A stretch of DNA of 64,000 nt from Glandiceps talaboti. Lineage: Eukaryota > Hemichordata > Enteropneusta > Spengelidae. Positions within the stretch are counted from its first letter, which is position 1; each line of letters starts with the position of its first letter. Position numbers and translations under genes: made by a program. This document shows, piece by piece, positions 39,917-64,000 of this stretch. The stretch covers positions 18,256,098 to 18,320,097 of the forward strand of contig NC_135560.1 of the NCBI RefSeq assembly GCF_964340395.1, read 5' to 3'. The notes under the pieces are model-generated. The model was not told where the DNA came from. It ran no database searches and was given only the letters and a program-made list of their open reading frames with translations.

Positions 39917-42019
39917 CTAAATTTTTCGATTAAGTCTTGCATTTCTAAGCTGGGCTTCTCTTAGTTGCACTTGTCCCTCAATCTTAACTGGTAGTTCTCT
40001 ATCAGTGAAATACTCAGCAGCAAACTCTCGTACATTTTCAGGTCTCTTCATTAAAATATCCCTAAAAGACATGAATGTGACAATGAAAATTTGAAACATG
40101 TGGAGTCAGGTTGGTCGAATGATTTCAGTGGTTGGCTCAGAATTTGCAAGTTGTTGGTTTGAGCCTCGCCACTATCACAAAGTTCTTGAGCAAGATATTT
40201 TCACCAACCACCACCCTAGTCAATCCAGTTGTAGAAATGAAGACTCTGTAGGATAGCTAGCGAACGTTTTGCAATAGCTTTAATCCTGAGAATTTCTGAG
40301 GCTGAAATAATTTGTATGCTATTGAGGGAGTTGATGAAAATACATATATAGGGCCATTATGCAGTTATCGGTCTATGTAAGGGGTAACAAGAAATGATTC
40401 CAAATGAAAGAATATTGATATGCAGTGCCTTACCTAGATATGAATTGAGAAATAAACACTTACCCTAGGAAACCTGCTAGTAAAAGATCTACTTCTGGGT
40501 GTTGTCGAAGATACCTCTCATTTGCCATTCTTGTCTGAATCTAAAAATAGGAAACACAAAACTTGACAGGTCATACTGATGTAGTTAAGGATGTTACATG
40601 TTATTTCTAGAAAAATTACATTTAGACATTCCAAGTGCCTCATAGGGAATCATGTGTTTGTAGCATGTGGAGTTTGTAGCTGTACATATGAACACTGGAT
40701 AGGTGTACATCCATGTTATGGCCTGGTGTATGCGGAAATTTGTGTGCTGTAGCATCACTTTCTAGGATAACTATTGCATCCTTGTGCCAAAACATGCAAA
40801 ATTGAAGTCGTAATACTCAAAACTGTCAGCATCACAACATGCTGTTGACAATTACCTGTCTCTAGCATGTTGTGCTGCTAGACAGTGATCATGGTGATGT
40901 GCATTACTTAAACATGCTACACCTAGATGCAGATGCATAGGCACCACCGTTTTGATGTCTGTAATGTGGTGCATTAGACAAAATGTAGCAAGAAACTTTA
41001 TTCATTCAATTTTAAAGTAAAGCGTGTTCAGTTTTAATTTGTTTGTGTGTGGTTGTATCAAACATGGTGAGTGAACATTACCCTGCAATGTGCTGTAACA
41101 ACACCAAAATTGTCACAAAAAATTAATATTACTGTTAGTGTTACACTAGAATTACATGTATCAGTGTATGTATGTTGGGGAACTGTTTAATCTTATGAAT
41201 ATAATACACAAATATTCTATTTTATATGTGATTTATTATCATATGCTGTATTGATGTGCAATATTGTGTGCATGTGTATCATCACTTGATTTGGAGCCAG
41301 GAGGTCCTGTCTTGAGTGTATGGGTCTGTGACTCTGTTCTGATTATTGTCACTCGACCCCCCCCCCCCCCCCTAATGTTTCACCTCCGAGTACAAATCTG
41401 TAACCGTACACGGATTGCCATTTGTGGATAAATTTGTATGGCTGTGTGAACAGTGCAACATACAGGCAGAGTAGCACCTAGCTCTGGATGTATGCGCTAC
41501 GATGTTCGACACGTCTTCCATCTACGTAGATGGAAGACGTGTCGAACATCGTAGCGCATACATCCAGAGCTAAGTAGCACCAGTAGTACTAGTACTACGC
41601 GATGGTATCTCCTGTTGATGTTGACATGTTTTGAATGTTTATGACGATATGATTTATTTATCATTTTATCACATTATGGTCCATGCTCTTGCAATAATTA
41701 AAATTTACAATTTATAGTCTTTCACTGGACTTCAAAGTCCCACATTTTGGCAATGATGTCCTTTAAAATTCCCTTGCGACGACGATGCTCGACATTCGTT
41801 TGTTTACTGTCGAAACAACATGAATCGGTGATGGAACTATTTCAGACAATTTCACCAAACATACACACAAAAAAATTGTTTGAAAGAAAGGGCAAAGTTC
41901 CTTACTTTAAATTGATTTAATCTCTCCTGTTGTTCTTGGCTTAAAGCGCCGAGATCATACGCTTCCATTCCGTGAGGTGGATTGTGGTTTGGCATCGCCA
42001 TCTTGATTCTTGTTGACAT
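39917..42019 (-). CDS. RIIAD1: RIIa domain-containing protein 1
   Basis: Three minus-strand exons, 42001-41906, 40540-40464 and 40061-39917, join in frame into 105 residues beginning MAMPNHNPPHG and ending RNARLNRKI-stop. An in-frame upstream ATG at 42019 would add six residues (MSTRIK). Residues about 30-75 (TRMANERYLRQHPEVDLLL, GFLGDILMKRPENV, FAAEYFTD) form the RIIa dimerisation/docking fold of PKA regulatory subunits, as in vertebrate RIIAD1, which also has the LS-x-x-QQE-x-L lead-in. Proteins with this R2D2 fold bind amphipathic helices of AKAPs or radial-spoke/ciliary partners. There is no cAMP-binding domain, which is normal for this family. A PKA regulatory subunit is excluded by length. 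Confidence 0.92.
40105..40345 (+). repeat. tRNA-derived SINE, plus orientation, diverged
   Basis: TCAGTGGTTGGCTCAG (A-box region) is followed by TTGGTTTGAGCCTCGCC (B-box region) near 40155 and a body ending near TGCTATTGAGGGAGTTG. It lies in intron 2 of RIIAD1, just upstream of the exon starting at 40061 as read on the minus strand. Confidence 0.55.
41479..41572. repeat. Perfect 94-bp palindrome
   Basis: Two 47-bp arms, 41479-41525 and 41526-41572, are exact reverse complements with no spacer, centred on TCTACGTAGA. The match stops immediately outside (C at 41478, A at 41573), although GTAGCACC reads in direct orientation on both sides. It lies in intron 1 of RIIAD1. Confidence 0.97.
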
Positions 42020-42689
42020 GACGACCGGAAGTGACCGACGTCTGCCGACGATTTCCGAAAGCGTCCGATCGAATATGGTATAGGTTATGATAAAGCATGG
42101 AAGTATACAGTATAAGCATGATAAGGGTCTCCCGTTATATAACTCAACATCTTGAAACTATATTATACGCATAGCACATTAGGATAGCGGAAATAGTGTA
42201 GTACTAGTAGGGTACGGTTAGATTTCAAGTCTACAGGTAGGCTGTGAAGTGAGGATGTGTTAAATGAATAAAAAATATACCAGAAAAATATGGAAAGATT
42301 TTAATAATACACCTATTGACCAATATTTCAGTGAATTTGAAATTCTGCCAAGGTGACATACAGCAATTTCTACCAACTTTTTCTACAACTGTTTTCGACG
42401 CCTAAATTGTGACTTGACAAGATCAGAAATAGAAAGAAGATGAAGCTACAGAAAACTCAGTACCATTGCAAACATCATGTGGTCAGAGGAAAAATTTAAA
42501 AGTTATGTATTTCACAAATGTGTAAGGACATAACTATACAGGCATAAATGTACACAATTTTAATTTCTTCTGTGACATTTTTGTAAGGTGGAAAACATGA
42601 AGCGATTTTTGTTGAGGTTTTTAACAATATATCTCAACATGTAAATTCAGAAGTGAATTCAACACTACCTATATGGTGTAGACACATTT

Positions 42690-43330
42690 TGAATGTTAAC
42701 AAAAAATAGCATTGCGTGTAGGATCGATGGAACTTGGTAGAATGCCACTTTTACCAACCATCCAAATGAAAGCAATACAGACCTATAGAAATATAAAAGA
42801 CAATAAGAAATTACACATTTATCATGCCATGAAAGAATTACAACAACACAATTATCCTGGCTCATGGCTAGATAATTTAAACAAAATGAAAGAAGAATAT
42901 GAAATTCAAACATCAACAATACCACAAAGGAACACTTTTTGAACATTTGTAAATATTATTTCACCAAGAAATTGACCAAAAACAATGACAGACAAGACTC
43001 AAAAGCTCAGAATTTACAAATTATTACACAATAAGATACAAACAGACAATTATCTTAGAATTATGAAAACTAGAGAAGTTGGTTTAATTTCAAGAATTAG
43101 ACTGAGCACCCATGATGTACAAACTGAAATTGGAAGACATAAAAGACCAAAAATCATTTAGAGATAGAAAACAGATTATGCATTGCCTGCAATGTGACAG
43201 AAGATGAAATACACTCCATCACAACATGCAACAACTATAACATTGAGAGACAACAAATGTATACCAGACTCAGTGCAATCAGGGGTCTAGGCAATTTCAA
43301 AGAACTTCAAAGACAATGAAACAAAATGTA
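42690..43330 (+). pseudogene. Degenerate 3' end of a non-LTR retrotransposon ORF2
   Basis: Three consecutive frames carry the conserved C-terminal part that follows the reverse transcriptase in many invertebrate LINE proteins. First comes a MELGRMPLLPTIQMKAIQTY segment. Then KLRIYKLLHNK, YLRIMKTREVGLISRIRLST and HDVQTEIGR in another frame. Last is a zinc-knuckle-like RLCIACNVTEDEIH followed by TTCNNYNIERQ (C-x2-C...H-x4-C). Frames shift and stop between the segments, so it is dead. No upstream reverse transcriptase is visible, consistent with 5' truncation. Confidence 0.7.
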
Positions 43331-43412
43331 TTACTCTTTTAAACTCTGATCAAAGACACATAGTTATGGCACTGACAACTTTCATAACATATCAATCAGC
43401 ACTTTATCTAGT

Positions 43413-43479
43413 CTGTAAGGTACGCCGTGACGGGGCGCCCTCAACCATCGGCCAACCCCTAACACGACGTATCTTACAG
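43413..43479. mobile_element. 67-bp MITE-like element
   Basis: Terminal inverted repeats CTGTAAGGTACGCCGTG and (complement) CTGTAAGATACGTCGTG agree at 15 of 17 positions, with a GC-rich core GGGGCGCCCTCAACC. A diverged, inverted copy of similar length lies at 54257-54319. It sits just 3' of the LINE remnant. Confidence 0.65.
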
Positions 43480-43779
43480 TCTACACTTTATCAAAAGGAA
43501 AGACATTCTACATACAGAGTTAAAATATGTACATTAAATTTATCTAACCTAGAGTTTAAACTTTAGTATAAACCATATTTTGTTATTTTTGTTATTCTAG
43601 TTTCTTTACTAGTTTGTTTTAGCACCAAACACTGATTCCAGACTTGAAATGCGACGAAGAAATGTAGTTTGCAATATATAAATCTATTCTATATATGCAA
43701 ATAAGGTTGACCTTTCATACTATAATGATCACGTGTGACATGTGCGAGACTGCTTCAGCATAGCACATAGCAAACGTAC

Positions 43780-46700
43780 ATGTCACGCGTCGCTGTGAGA
43801 CTATTTTACAGTGAGACTGTTCGAGAGCTAACACTTTCCCTGTACAACCGTACATCACCAATCAAACATCGACGTTTTTGTTACACCACCACGATGTCGA
43901 AAGCAAAGGAGTTTGTAGATGCCAAAATTAAGGGTAACAAAGTCGTAATGTTCTCTAAGAGTTATTGTCCTTACTGCAAAATGGCAAAGAAGGCTCTCGG
44001 AAATCATGGTGTAAAGGGGGACTTTGTTGAGATTGAAGACAGAGACGACACTGATGAGATCCAGGATTATCTCCTTTCAATTACAGGCGGTCGTTCGGTA
44101 AGGAATCACATCTTGTCCCCACCCTTGCCATTCTGTACGAGTAGACGATGACGTAAGTCTTTTTTGCCATGGATATGGCAGCCCGCGTTCATGCGATTAC
44201 AAGTGCCGTGTGTGTCACGTCACGTTTAATAGTGTCGTTTAGTGTGTTTCAAAGACGAGTATCCGGTATCCAAAATATATATAATACTTCCTCTTCGTAC
44301 GAAACCATTTATAATATTTGCTGTTGTAGAATTCCGTGTGTTTACCGTCGGTATTGACAAACATAATACAATGTAGAGCGTACCCCCGGAACGTACCCTG
44401 ACATTTAAATTAGTCATAAGTGGAGTATCGAAATGTCCATCAGAAACGATTTTGGAGCATGCATGTTCATGTGTTCCGATCCGGTGCACAGCGTCACTTT
44501 CTGTGTGCTAGCACTCCACGGAGTTTGGTTGAGCGTACTGCACTGCATCCGGTGACCCATAATTTTATTAATATAATACTGAACGAGTGTGAAGCTACCA
44601 TCATATTCATATTCATATTCACTTTCAAAAGTTGACCTCTAGCTCAATGTGAATATGATGATAGCTTCACACGTTCATCATCAGATTCGAAGTCTTCCGA
44701 ATGGGTACGAACAAGCGTTCGGCAAATCACATAAATCCTTCATTGGCAGGTTGAAATCATGTGATTGTAGTTACTTTTCACTTGATTTGCGTGGATTTGC
44801 CAGAGTATCCAATTTGCACCATGAATTATTGTTGTCATATAAAAAACTAATCTGGATGTTTAGTATGCCTTTCCCATATCTTTGAAAATGAAATATCAAT
44901 ATTTGGGTGTACAAAAAACCTGTATGAGTAATGTAATAAAATACGGCTTGGCTGGGTGTGTTTTGATTTCCCGCAGTGTCGCTATCTTTGAAACCCTACT
45001 TAACACTTACTGGTGAAATTTACACAATATAGTGTTGTCAAGACCACAATTTATCACAATGTATGTAGTTCCCTTGATCGGGGAGGGTCAATGCAATCGA
45101 TTGTAAAAATTATGGTCCATGACAACAATAATTCATGGTGCAAATTGGATACTCTGGCAAAGATAAGAAGAAAGCATGCAAATCCACGCAAATCAAGTGA
45201 AAAGTAATTACAATCACATGATTTCAACCTGCCAATGAAGGATATGTGATTTACCGAACGCGTGTTCGTACCCATTCGGAAGTCTTCGAATCTGATGATG
45301 AACGTGTGAAGCTATCATCATATTCACATTGAGCTAGAGGTCAACTTTTGAAAGTGAAGATGAATATGAATATGATGGTAGCTTCACACTCGTTAATACT
45401 GAGGCTCTTTATGACCTAACAAATATGCGGGTTGTAGGCACTGTTGGTAGACCTCCATGGTATTACAGTCCTGCTTGCATACGGAGTAAGTCGTTCCTTC
45501 CAACTCCGTCTGCAAGCAGGACCAGGTATGTGGTTTGAGATACCAAATTACCGTGCCCATAATCATTTATCTATTAGAATTATTTCGGTACCTTTGCAAG
45601 CGAATTACTGTAGTGTTATACAACTTGGCATTGAAATCTATAGTTTTTGGCTTTGATTTCAGGCTACAATCCCCGGATAACGATTGCTGAGTCACTGTCC
45701 TAAACCTAAATTACATAATCATTCTGCGACACAGCGCTTTTGTTTTGAGCCTCACTCTGAATGACTTGCAATTTTAGGTATGCATGTAGAATAGGTTCGT
45801 AGAAGCACAACACACTGGTAATGGTATGTACATAACAACAGCAAATAAATATATGTATACAATGAAGTTTTTACAGATTGCATGTGTGTGACTATATGTA
45901 ACATTCCAGTCAACACCTGTTTACTGAGCTGTTGAGATGCACCATCTTATTGTATTTCTGTACACATTGTTGTGGTTCTACAGGTATTGGAGGCAACTAA
46001 TTGAACTGAACTGAACATAGCCAGTTGTACTCCTGGGAGGGGGAGGGCTACTCCCCTTATTTAAGTATATAGTTATGTGCCGCCCTGTGGGTGCATTTTG
46101 TAGCCCTTTGGTCTAAAATGGGGTCTGTTTTTTTTTTCGAGCTGAAGAGTCTAAAACGGGGGTCCACTTTGCATTATTTTTTATTTTGCTTGGTCTAATA
46201 TGTGGTCCATTTGTCCTTTACCAAATCATAACTGCTAGTAATTGTCCCAATTTTAAAAACCTGTAATGGTCTAAAATGGGATATTGATTTTTGGTCAAAG
46301 TGGTCGAAAATGAGGCCTGGGGTTTCCAGCACAGCACTGGCCACACACCCCTACCAGAGCTGCCCACTAGTACCGCCCCGGGGTTGTACTTCATAACCCT
46401 CATATGAAACAATTGTATCTCAATAGCACAGTAAACAGGCTAGTTACATATGATTGTACTTTTTATGGTTATACTTCTGTGGTATATGCAAAACAGTTTG
46501 ACAAGTATCTTTATTTCTACTTTTTCCAACCTCATTGAGTTGATGCATTAGTTTGAATTGATCAGGTTCTTGAGGTTATTCCAGGTTATTCACAATGTTA
46601 ACACAAATCAGATAACTCCTATTGTTTGATAATTTATTCTAATGCATGCATACATTTGTGTCCATTTACAGGTACCCAGAGTATTTATTGGTGGAAAATG

Positions 46701-46782
46701 TATAGGAGGTGGGTCTGAAACCTCCAAGATGGAAAGAGAAGGCGAGCTGTTGCCTATGTTGAAAGAAGTTGGTGCTGTGTAA
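43780..46782 (+). CDS. Glutaredoxin, CPYC type, probable dual start
   Basis: Exons 43780-44097 and 46672-46782 join in phase 0 into 142 residues. The glutaredoxin fold starts at about residue 40. It has the dithiol active site CPYC at residues 63-66 (SKSYCPYCKMAKK), the cis-proline motif VPRVFIGG at the junction and the glutathione-binding CIGGGSET. Glutaredoxins reduce disulfides and protein-glutathione mixed disulfides with glutathione. Residues 1-38 are rich in Arg, Ser and Leu with almost no acidic residues, as in a mitochondrial presequence. A second Met (MSKAKEF, at 43894) would give a cytosolic form of 104 residues. This resembles the GLRX2 arrangement, although the active site is CPYC rather than the vertebrate GLRX2 CSYC, so I do not assign GLRX or GLRX2. 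Confidence 0.93.
44582..45394. mobile_element. Foldback/MITE element with ~260-bp inverted ends
   Basis: About 44582-44843 and 45110-45394 are near-identical inverted copies, allowing small indels, around a ~266-bp centre. The outer ends are AACGAGTGTGAAGC and GCTTCACACTCGTT. The flanks carry the direct duplication AATACTG at 44575-44581 and 45395-45401, a clean 7-bp target-site duplication. Each arm also contains its own internal hairpin. No transposase frame is present, so it is non-autonomous. It lies in the glutaredoxin intron. Confidence 0.88.
45468..45522. repeat. 20-bp hairpin with 15-nt loop
   Basis: GTCCTGCTTGCATACGGAGT at 45468-45487 pairs with 45503-45522 with one mismatch. It is 70 bp beyond the foldback element in the same intron. 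Confidence 0.85.
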
Positions 46783-49459
46783 AGATGGTTTGATGTAGCC
46801 CAAGAAAACCAAAAACACCAAATATTATTATTTTTGACAAGCTGATATGCTATTATATAGACGAAGTGGTCATGCTTATAGGCAGAAAAGCATACAGGGT
46901 ACCCTCTATATGGTATTCGATATTGGTTGGGTGACACATGAAGATATTTTTTTAAATTTTTTTTGTTTGCTTATCAGTAACTACAATATATCTTGCAATT
47001 CAGAAACAAATATGTTGTAATTTCTATCCTGTAATCCAGACTGACACCTTATAAGTAAATATAATCCATTCACAATTTTAATCATCGTGAGTGTCTGATT
47101 CTGTTGAGCAGTGTGTTCTGTAATGAAAAAGACAAATTTTGTTGTCAGTCAAAATGGTTTTCCTACAGGTCTCTACATACTAAGGTATGGGCAACTCCTT
47201 ATCTGCATCTGTATTGTTGATATACAAGCACCAATACTGGTAAAATTCATTGCACAGCTTTAGTTCTAAGCTGGATCCTACTTTTCATTGGGCAGTGTGA
47301 AGCCACAGTCTGTAAGATCTCAGACCACTGAACAGTTAGTGGTCTGAGGTAAGATACGACATTCATGCCACGCTATATCAGCCAGCCTGATGAGGCTGAA
47401 CAACATGACGTACTTCACAGTCTGTGTGGAGCCATGTTTCCTACTATGGATGTACACACCATCAGCCTAGTAGTAGAAAGATACACCATGTGTGAATATG
47501 GGGTTTAATTAATATTCTTGCAGCAATATTTTGTGTTTGTTCTAAAAGCACTGTAATGTCAGAAAGGTCATACAGTAGTATTTTTCATAGTCTTGTTATA
47601 CAAGACAATACTTTCAACCACCCAAGTTTGCCTGTCATAGTCTGTTTACAACACAATGTTTTCAAACCCCCCCCCCCCCCCCCCCCCCCCTGTTTGCCTG
47701 TCATGGTGTTTTTACAACACGATGCACGATGCTTTCAACCCCACCATTATAGGTCTGAGGTGATATATTAAAGATAGTGGTACCCTAATCCAAACCCCTT
47801 GAATATAAATTACTTTTGGATTAATTGACTAAGGTAATAACCAAGCCACAGATAATTGTGATCTTCTTTGACAAGACACATCTAATCATGCTGTTTGGCC
47901 AACTGGTGTTTCCCCAAGTTTAACCATGGATGTATTAGGGGAGATACAGTAAAGGTGACAGTCATTCCACTCCCATGACAGCAGACTGGTGAACAAAGTA
48001 TGATGATGGGTTGGTGTGGAAATAAGCAAGCAAAATTGACTCAAAAATCTCTTGGAACAGTAGAGTAACATTGAGTATGTTATCTTATGTGGTCGACCAC
48101 CCTCATCAGCATGACTAATTTCCCATAGTTACAGGTCACCTTTGACATCTATGATGAATAATCATACCGCCACCAAGAGGCCAGCTGTAACTATGCTGAT
48201 GAGCATCATCATATAAGAGGTGTGTGATGTTGATTCTCCCCTCCACTGTCTATGATTCTACCACCATGACATCATCAATCAGGACAAACTCAAAAGCTCA
48301 GTGCTACAAAGTTAAACTTTTAAAACGGTTTGTCCTTTATCACCATTGTAAGTCATTGTGATCTGCCTAACTGATGAATTTGTTTTGGTCAGTGTATGTT
48401 GTCTTCATGTTCAGGGTTTGATTAAAATCAATGTTTTTTACCACAACTGTACTGATAAGGTTCAGTAGTAGTGCTCTAGGCATGGTGTGGTCTGTGTGTG
48501 TGTGTGTGTGGACGACTTATACTCAAAAACTACCAGACAGTTTGCCTTGGTATTTGGTGGGGACTTTACTTTTGGTGTCTAGCTGGGAAATTGTTCAAAG
48601 CAAAATGATCACATCACAGGTGTGTGATTTGGGTAAAAAAATGTAATTTTTGGTAAAAAAAACTACTGAGCAGATTGGTCTGAAATCTGGTAGGAACATT
48701 CTTAGGGGTGTGTAGATTAAGATTTGTTCATGACATGATCCCATCAGTGATATGCAAATTAGGTTGGAAATTATGATAATGTCCACTGCTGCAAACTCAC
48801 AAAGTTGCCTCTAAAGTTAAAAGAACAACAATCATGCCTAGTATACAAAGAGTTTTAAAGGACAAATTCAAAGGCACAAATTGCTTTTTGTGATCCTGAG
48901 TAAAGAAACACAAAAGGAAAGAAAGAAAGGGGAAATTACACTTGTAATTTCATAACAATTTAAATAAAAGTTTTATTACTGAGTCTGAAAATTTGGCTAC
49001 AAAGATAAGAACACAAATAAGAATACAAAGAATGTTTGAATGTTTGTGTGAGTGAAACTAAACATGAATATTGTTGACAGCAAAACCGGAAATCTGCACG
49101 CACCCCCAAAAAGTCGGTGATATTTCCATCTTTAAAAATTGTATTTCCCTGAAAAATCTCAATATTACAAAAGTTGTTGTAGCCTCGAATGTATCACAGC
49201 TATCTGTTTTGAAAAGTAGTTGCCTTTATTGGAGAGTTCTCACTTCGGTGAAGAATCTGCCAAATCAGTTTTGTAGACACTTTAAAATCATTCTCACAAA
49301 AGGTTTGGTAAAGAACCTAAAAAGCCGCCATTTTGAGTCAAGAAAATGTCTTGGCAGGGAAACATTACAAAACTTGAATATATCACAGATGTGTTTCATA
49401 TATCTTTTATCAACTTTACACTGGTATATGCTAAGCTTGAAACAGCATCACAGATGTGT
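46783..49459. other. Convergent 3' flank between glutaredoxin and SMC5
   Basis: The two genes converge here. A degenerate ~55-bp repeat with a poly-C run lies at 47575-47750. Minus-strand AATAAA signals (TTTATT on the + strand) at 49225-49230 and 48972-48977 could end SMC5. The + strand 130-codon frame at 49071-49463 runs antisense across the SMC5 3' end and looks like chance. Confidence 0.5.
47575..47750. repeat. ~55-bp degenerate repeat with poly-C tract
   Basis: Three partial copies of TTTGCCTGTCATAGTCTGTT plus TACAACACAATG and TTTTCAA; the middle copy has expanded to about 24 C bases. Confidence 0.75.
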
Positions 49460-63555
<14,096 letters not shown>

Positions 63556-64000
63556 TCAAATATAAAGACGGGTAAAAATGTATGGTAGCACTCTTGAGAT
63601 TGAAGAGAAATGCCACTGCAGAAAATATATGTATTCTGGGTTCTGGAGAGTCATGCCATGATTTCACATCACACAAACTTTACGTGATTGCCAAAAAACA
63701 AACACCAAATTGGAACACTACTTCACCTCTACCATTCTCACATTGGACAAGCGTTACATCATGAGACTTATCAATATCAGACATGTATATTAATTAGATG
63801 TACACTGAATATTCATGACTATTTATCTACAGGTATAAATATAAGCAGTTTTCTTCCACAGATGTCAAGGGATGAATTGAAAGTGAAAGTGGGAGTGAGT
63901 GAGATCTAACACAGGTGTGGACCAGTAATTGAATATTGAGGGTGGGGGGGGGGGGTTTATACCGGTTAGTTATCAATACACAGAATACATGTCATCACAC

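Noticed and set aside
48108-48213. Short inverted motifs CATAGTTACAG and CTCATCAGCAT
   Set aside because: The pairs are only about 11 bp and lack defined ends or a target duplication.

Overview
The window is nuclear DNA from an animal. Genes are split by many introns with GT/AG boundaries and matching codon phases, and the intergenic DNA is AT-rich and full of microsatellites, minisatellites and small inverted-repeat elements. The gene content (nicalin, RIIAD1, a dual-start glutaredoxin, SMC5) and the short tRNA-derived and LINE-derived repeats fit a marine invertebrate such as a lophotrochozoan, hemichordate or amphioxus. I cannot fix the phylum from sequence alone. No bacterial-type system, CRISPR array, operon or tRNA gene is visible.

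Layout: (1) 508-7262, + strand: the last twelve coding exons of nicalin (NCLN), an ER membrane protein; its N-terminal exons lie to the left of the window. (2) 7263-19848: a gene-poor interval with a 46-bp minisatellite of about 18 copies, GA/TA/GT/TAAC microsatellites and an unexplained reading frame on the minus strand at 13549-14160. (3) 19849-33694, + strand: an uncharacterised multi-exon gene for a basic, proline-rich protein. It has a two-copy internal repeat, a well-defined C-terminal domain, an optional 90-bp exon and a possible internal promoter. (4) 33695-39916: no gene seen; a 20-bp repeat array follows the gene and a 30-bp array sits at 38.2-38.5 kb. (5) 42019-39917, - strand: RIIAD1, a 105-residue RIIa docking-domain protein, with a perfect 94-bp palindrome in intron 1. 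(6) 42690-43330: a broken 3' end of a LINE. (7) 43780-46782, + strand: a two-exon glutaredoxin with a CPYC active site and two possible starts; its intron holds an 813-bp foldback element with a 7-bp target duplication. (8) 63544-49460, - strand: SMC5 in 22 coding exons, complete except for the N-terminal tip, which lies beyond the right edge.

The genes do not form a pathway; they are ordinary housekeeping and ciliary-type neighbours. The most striking shared signal is that tandem duplications have grown across 5' splice sites in three separate exons (one in NCLN, two in SMC5). In one SMC5 case the duplicated donor would add 16 in-frame residues. Exon boundaries were worked out by hand from splice consensus and frame continuity, and have no transcript support here.
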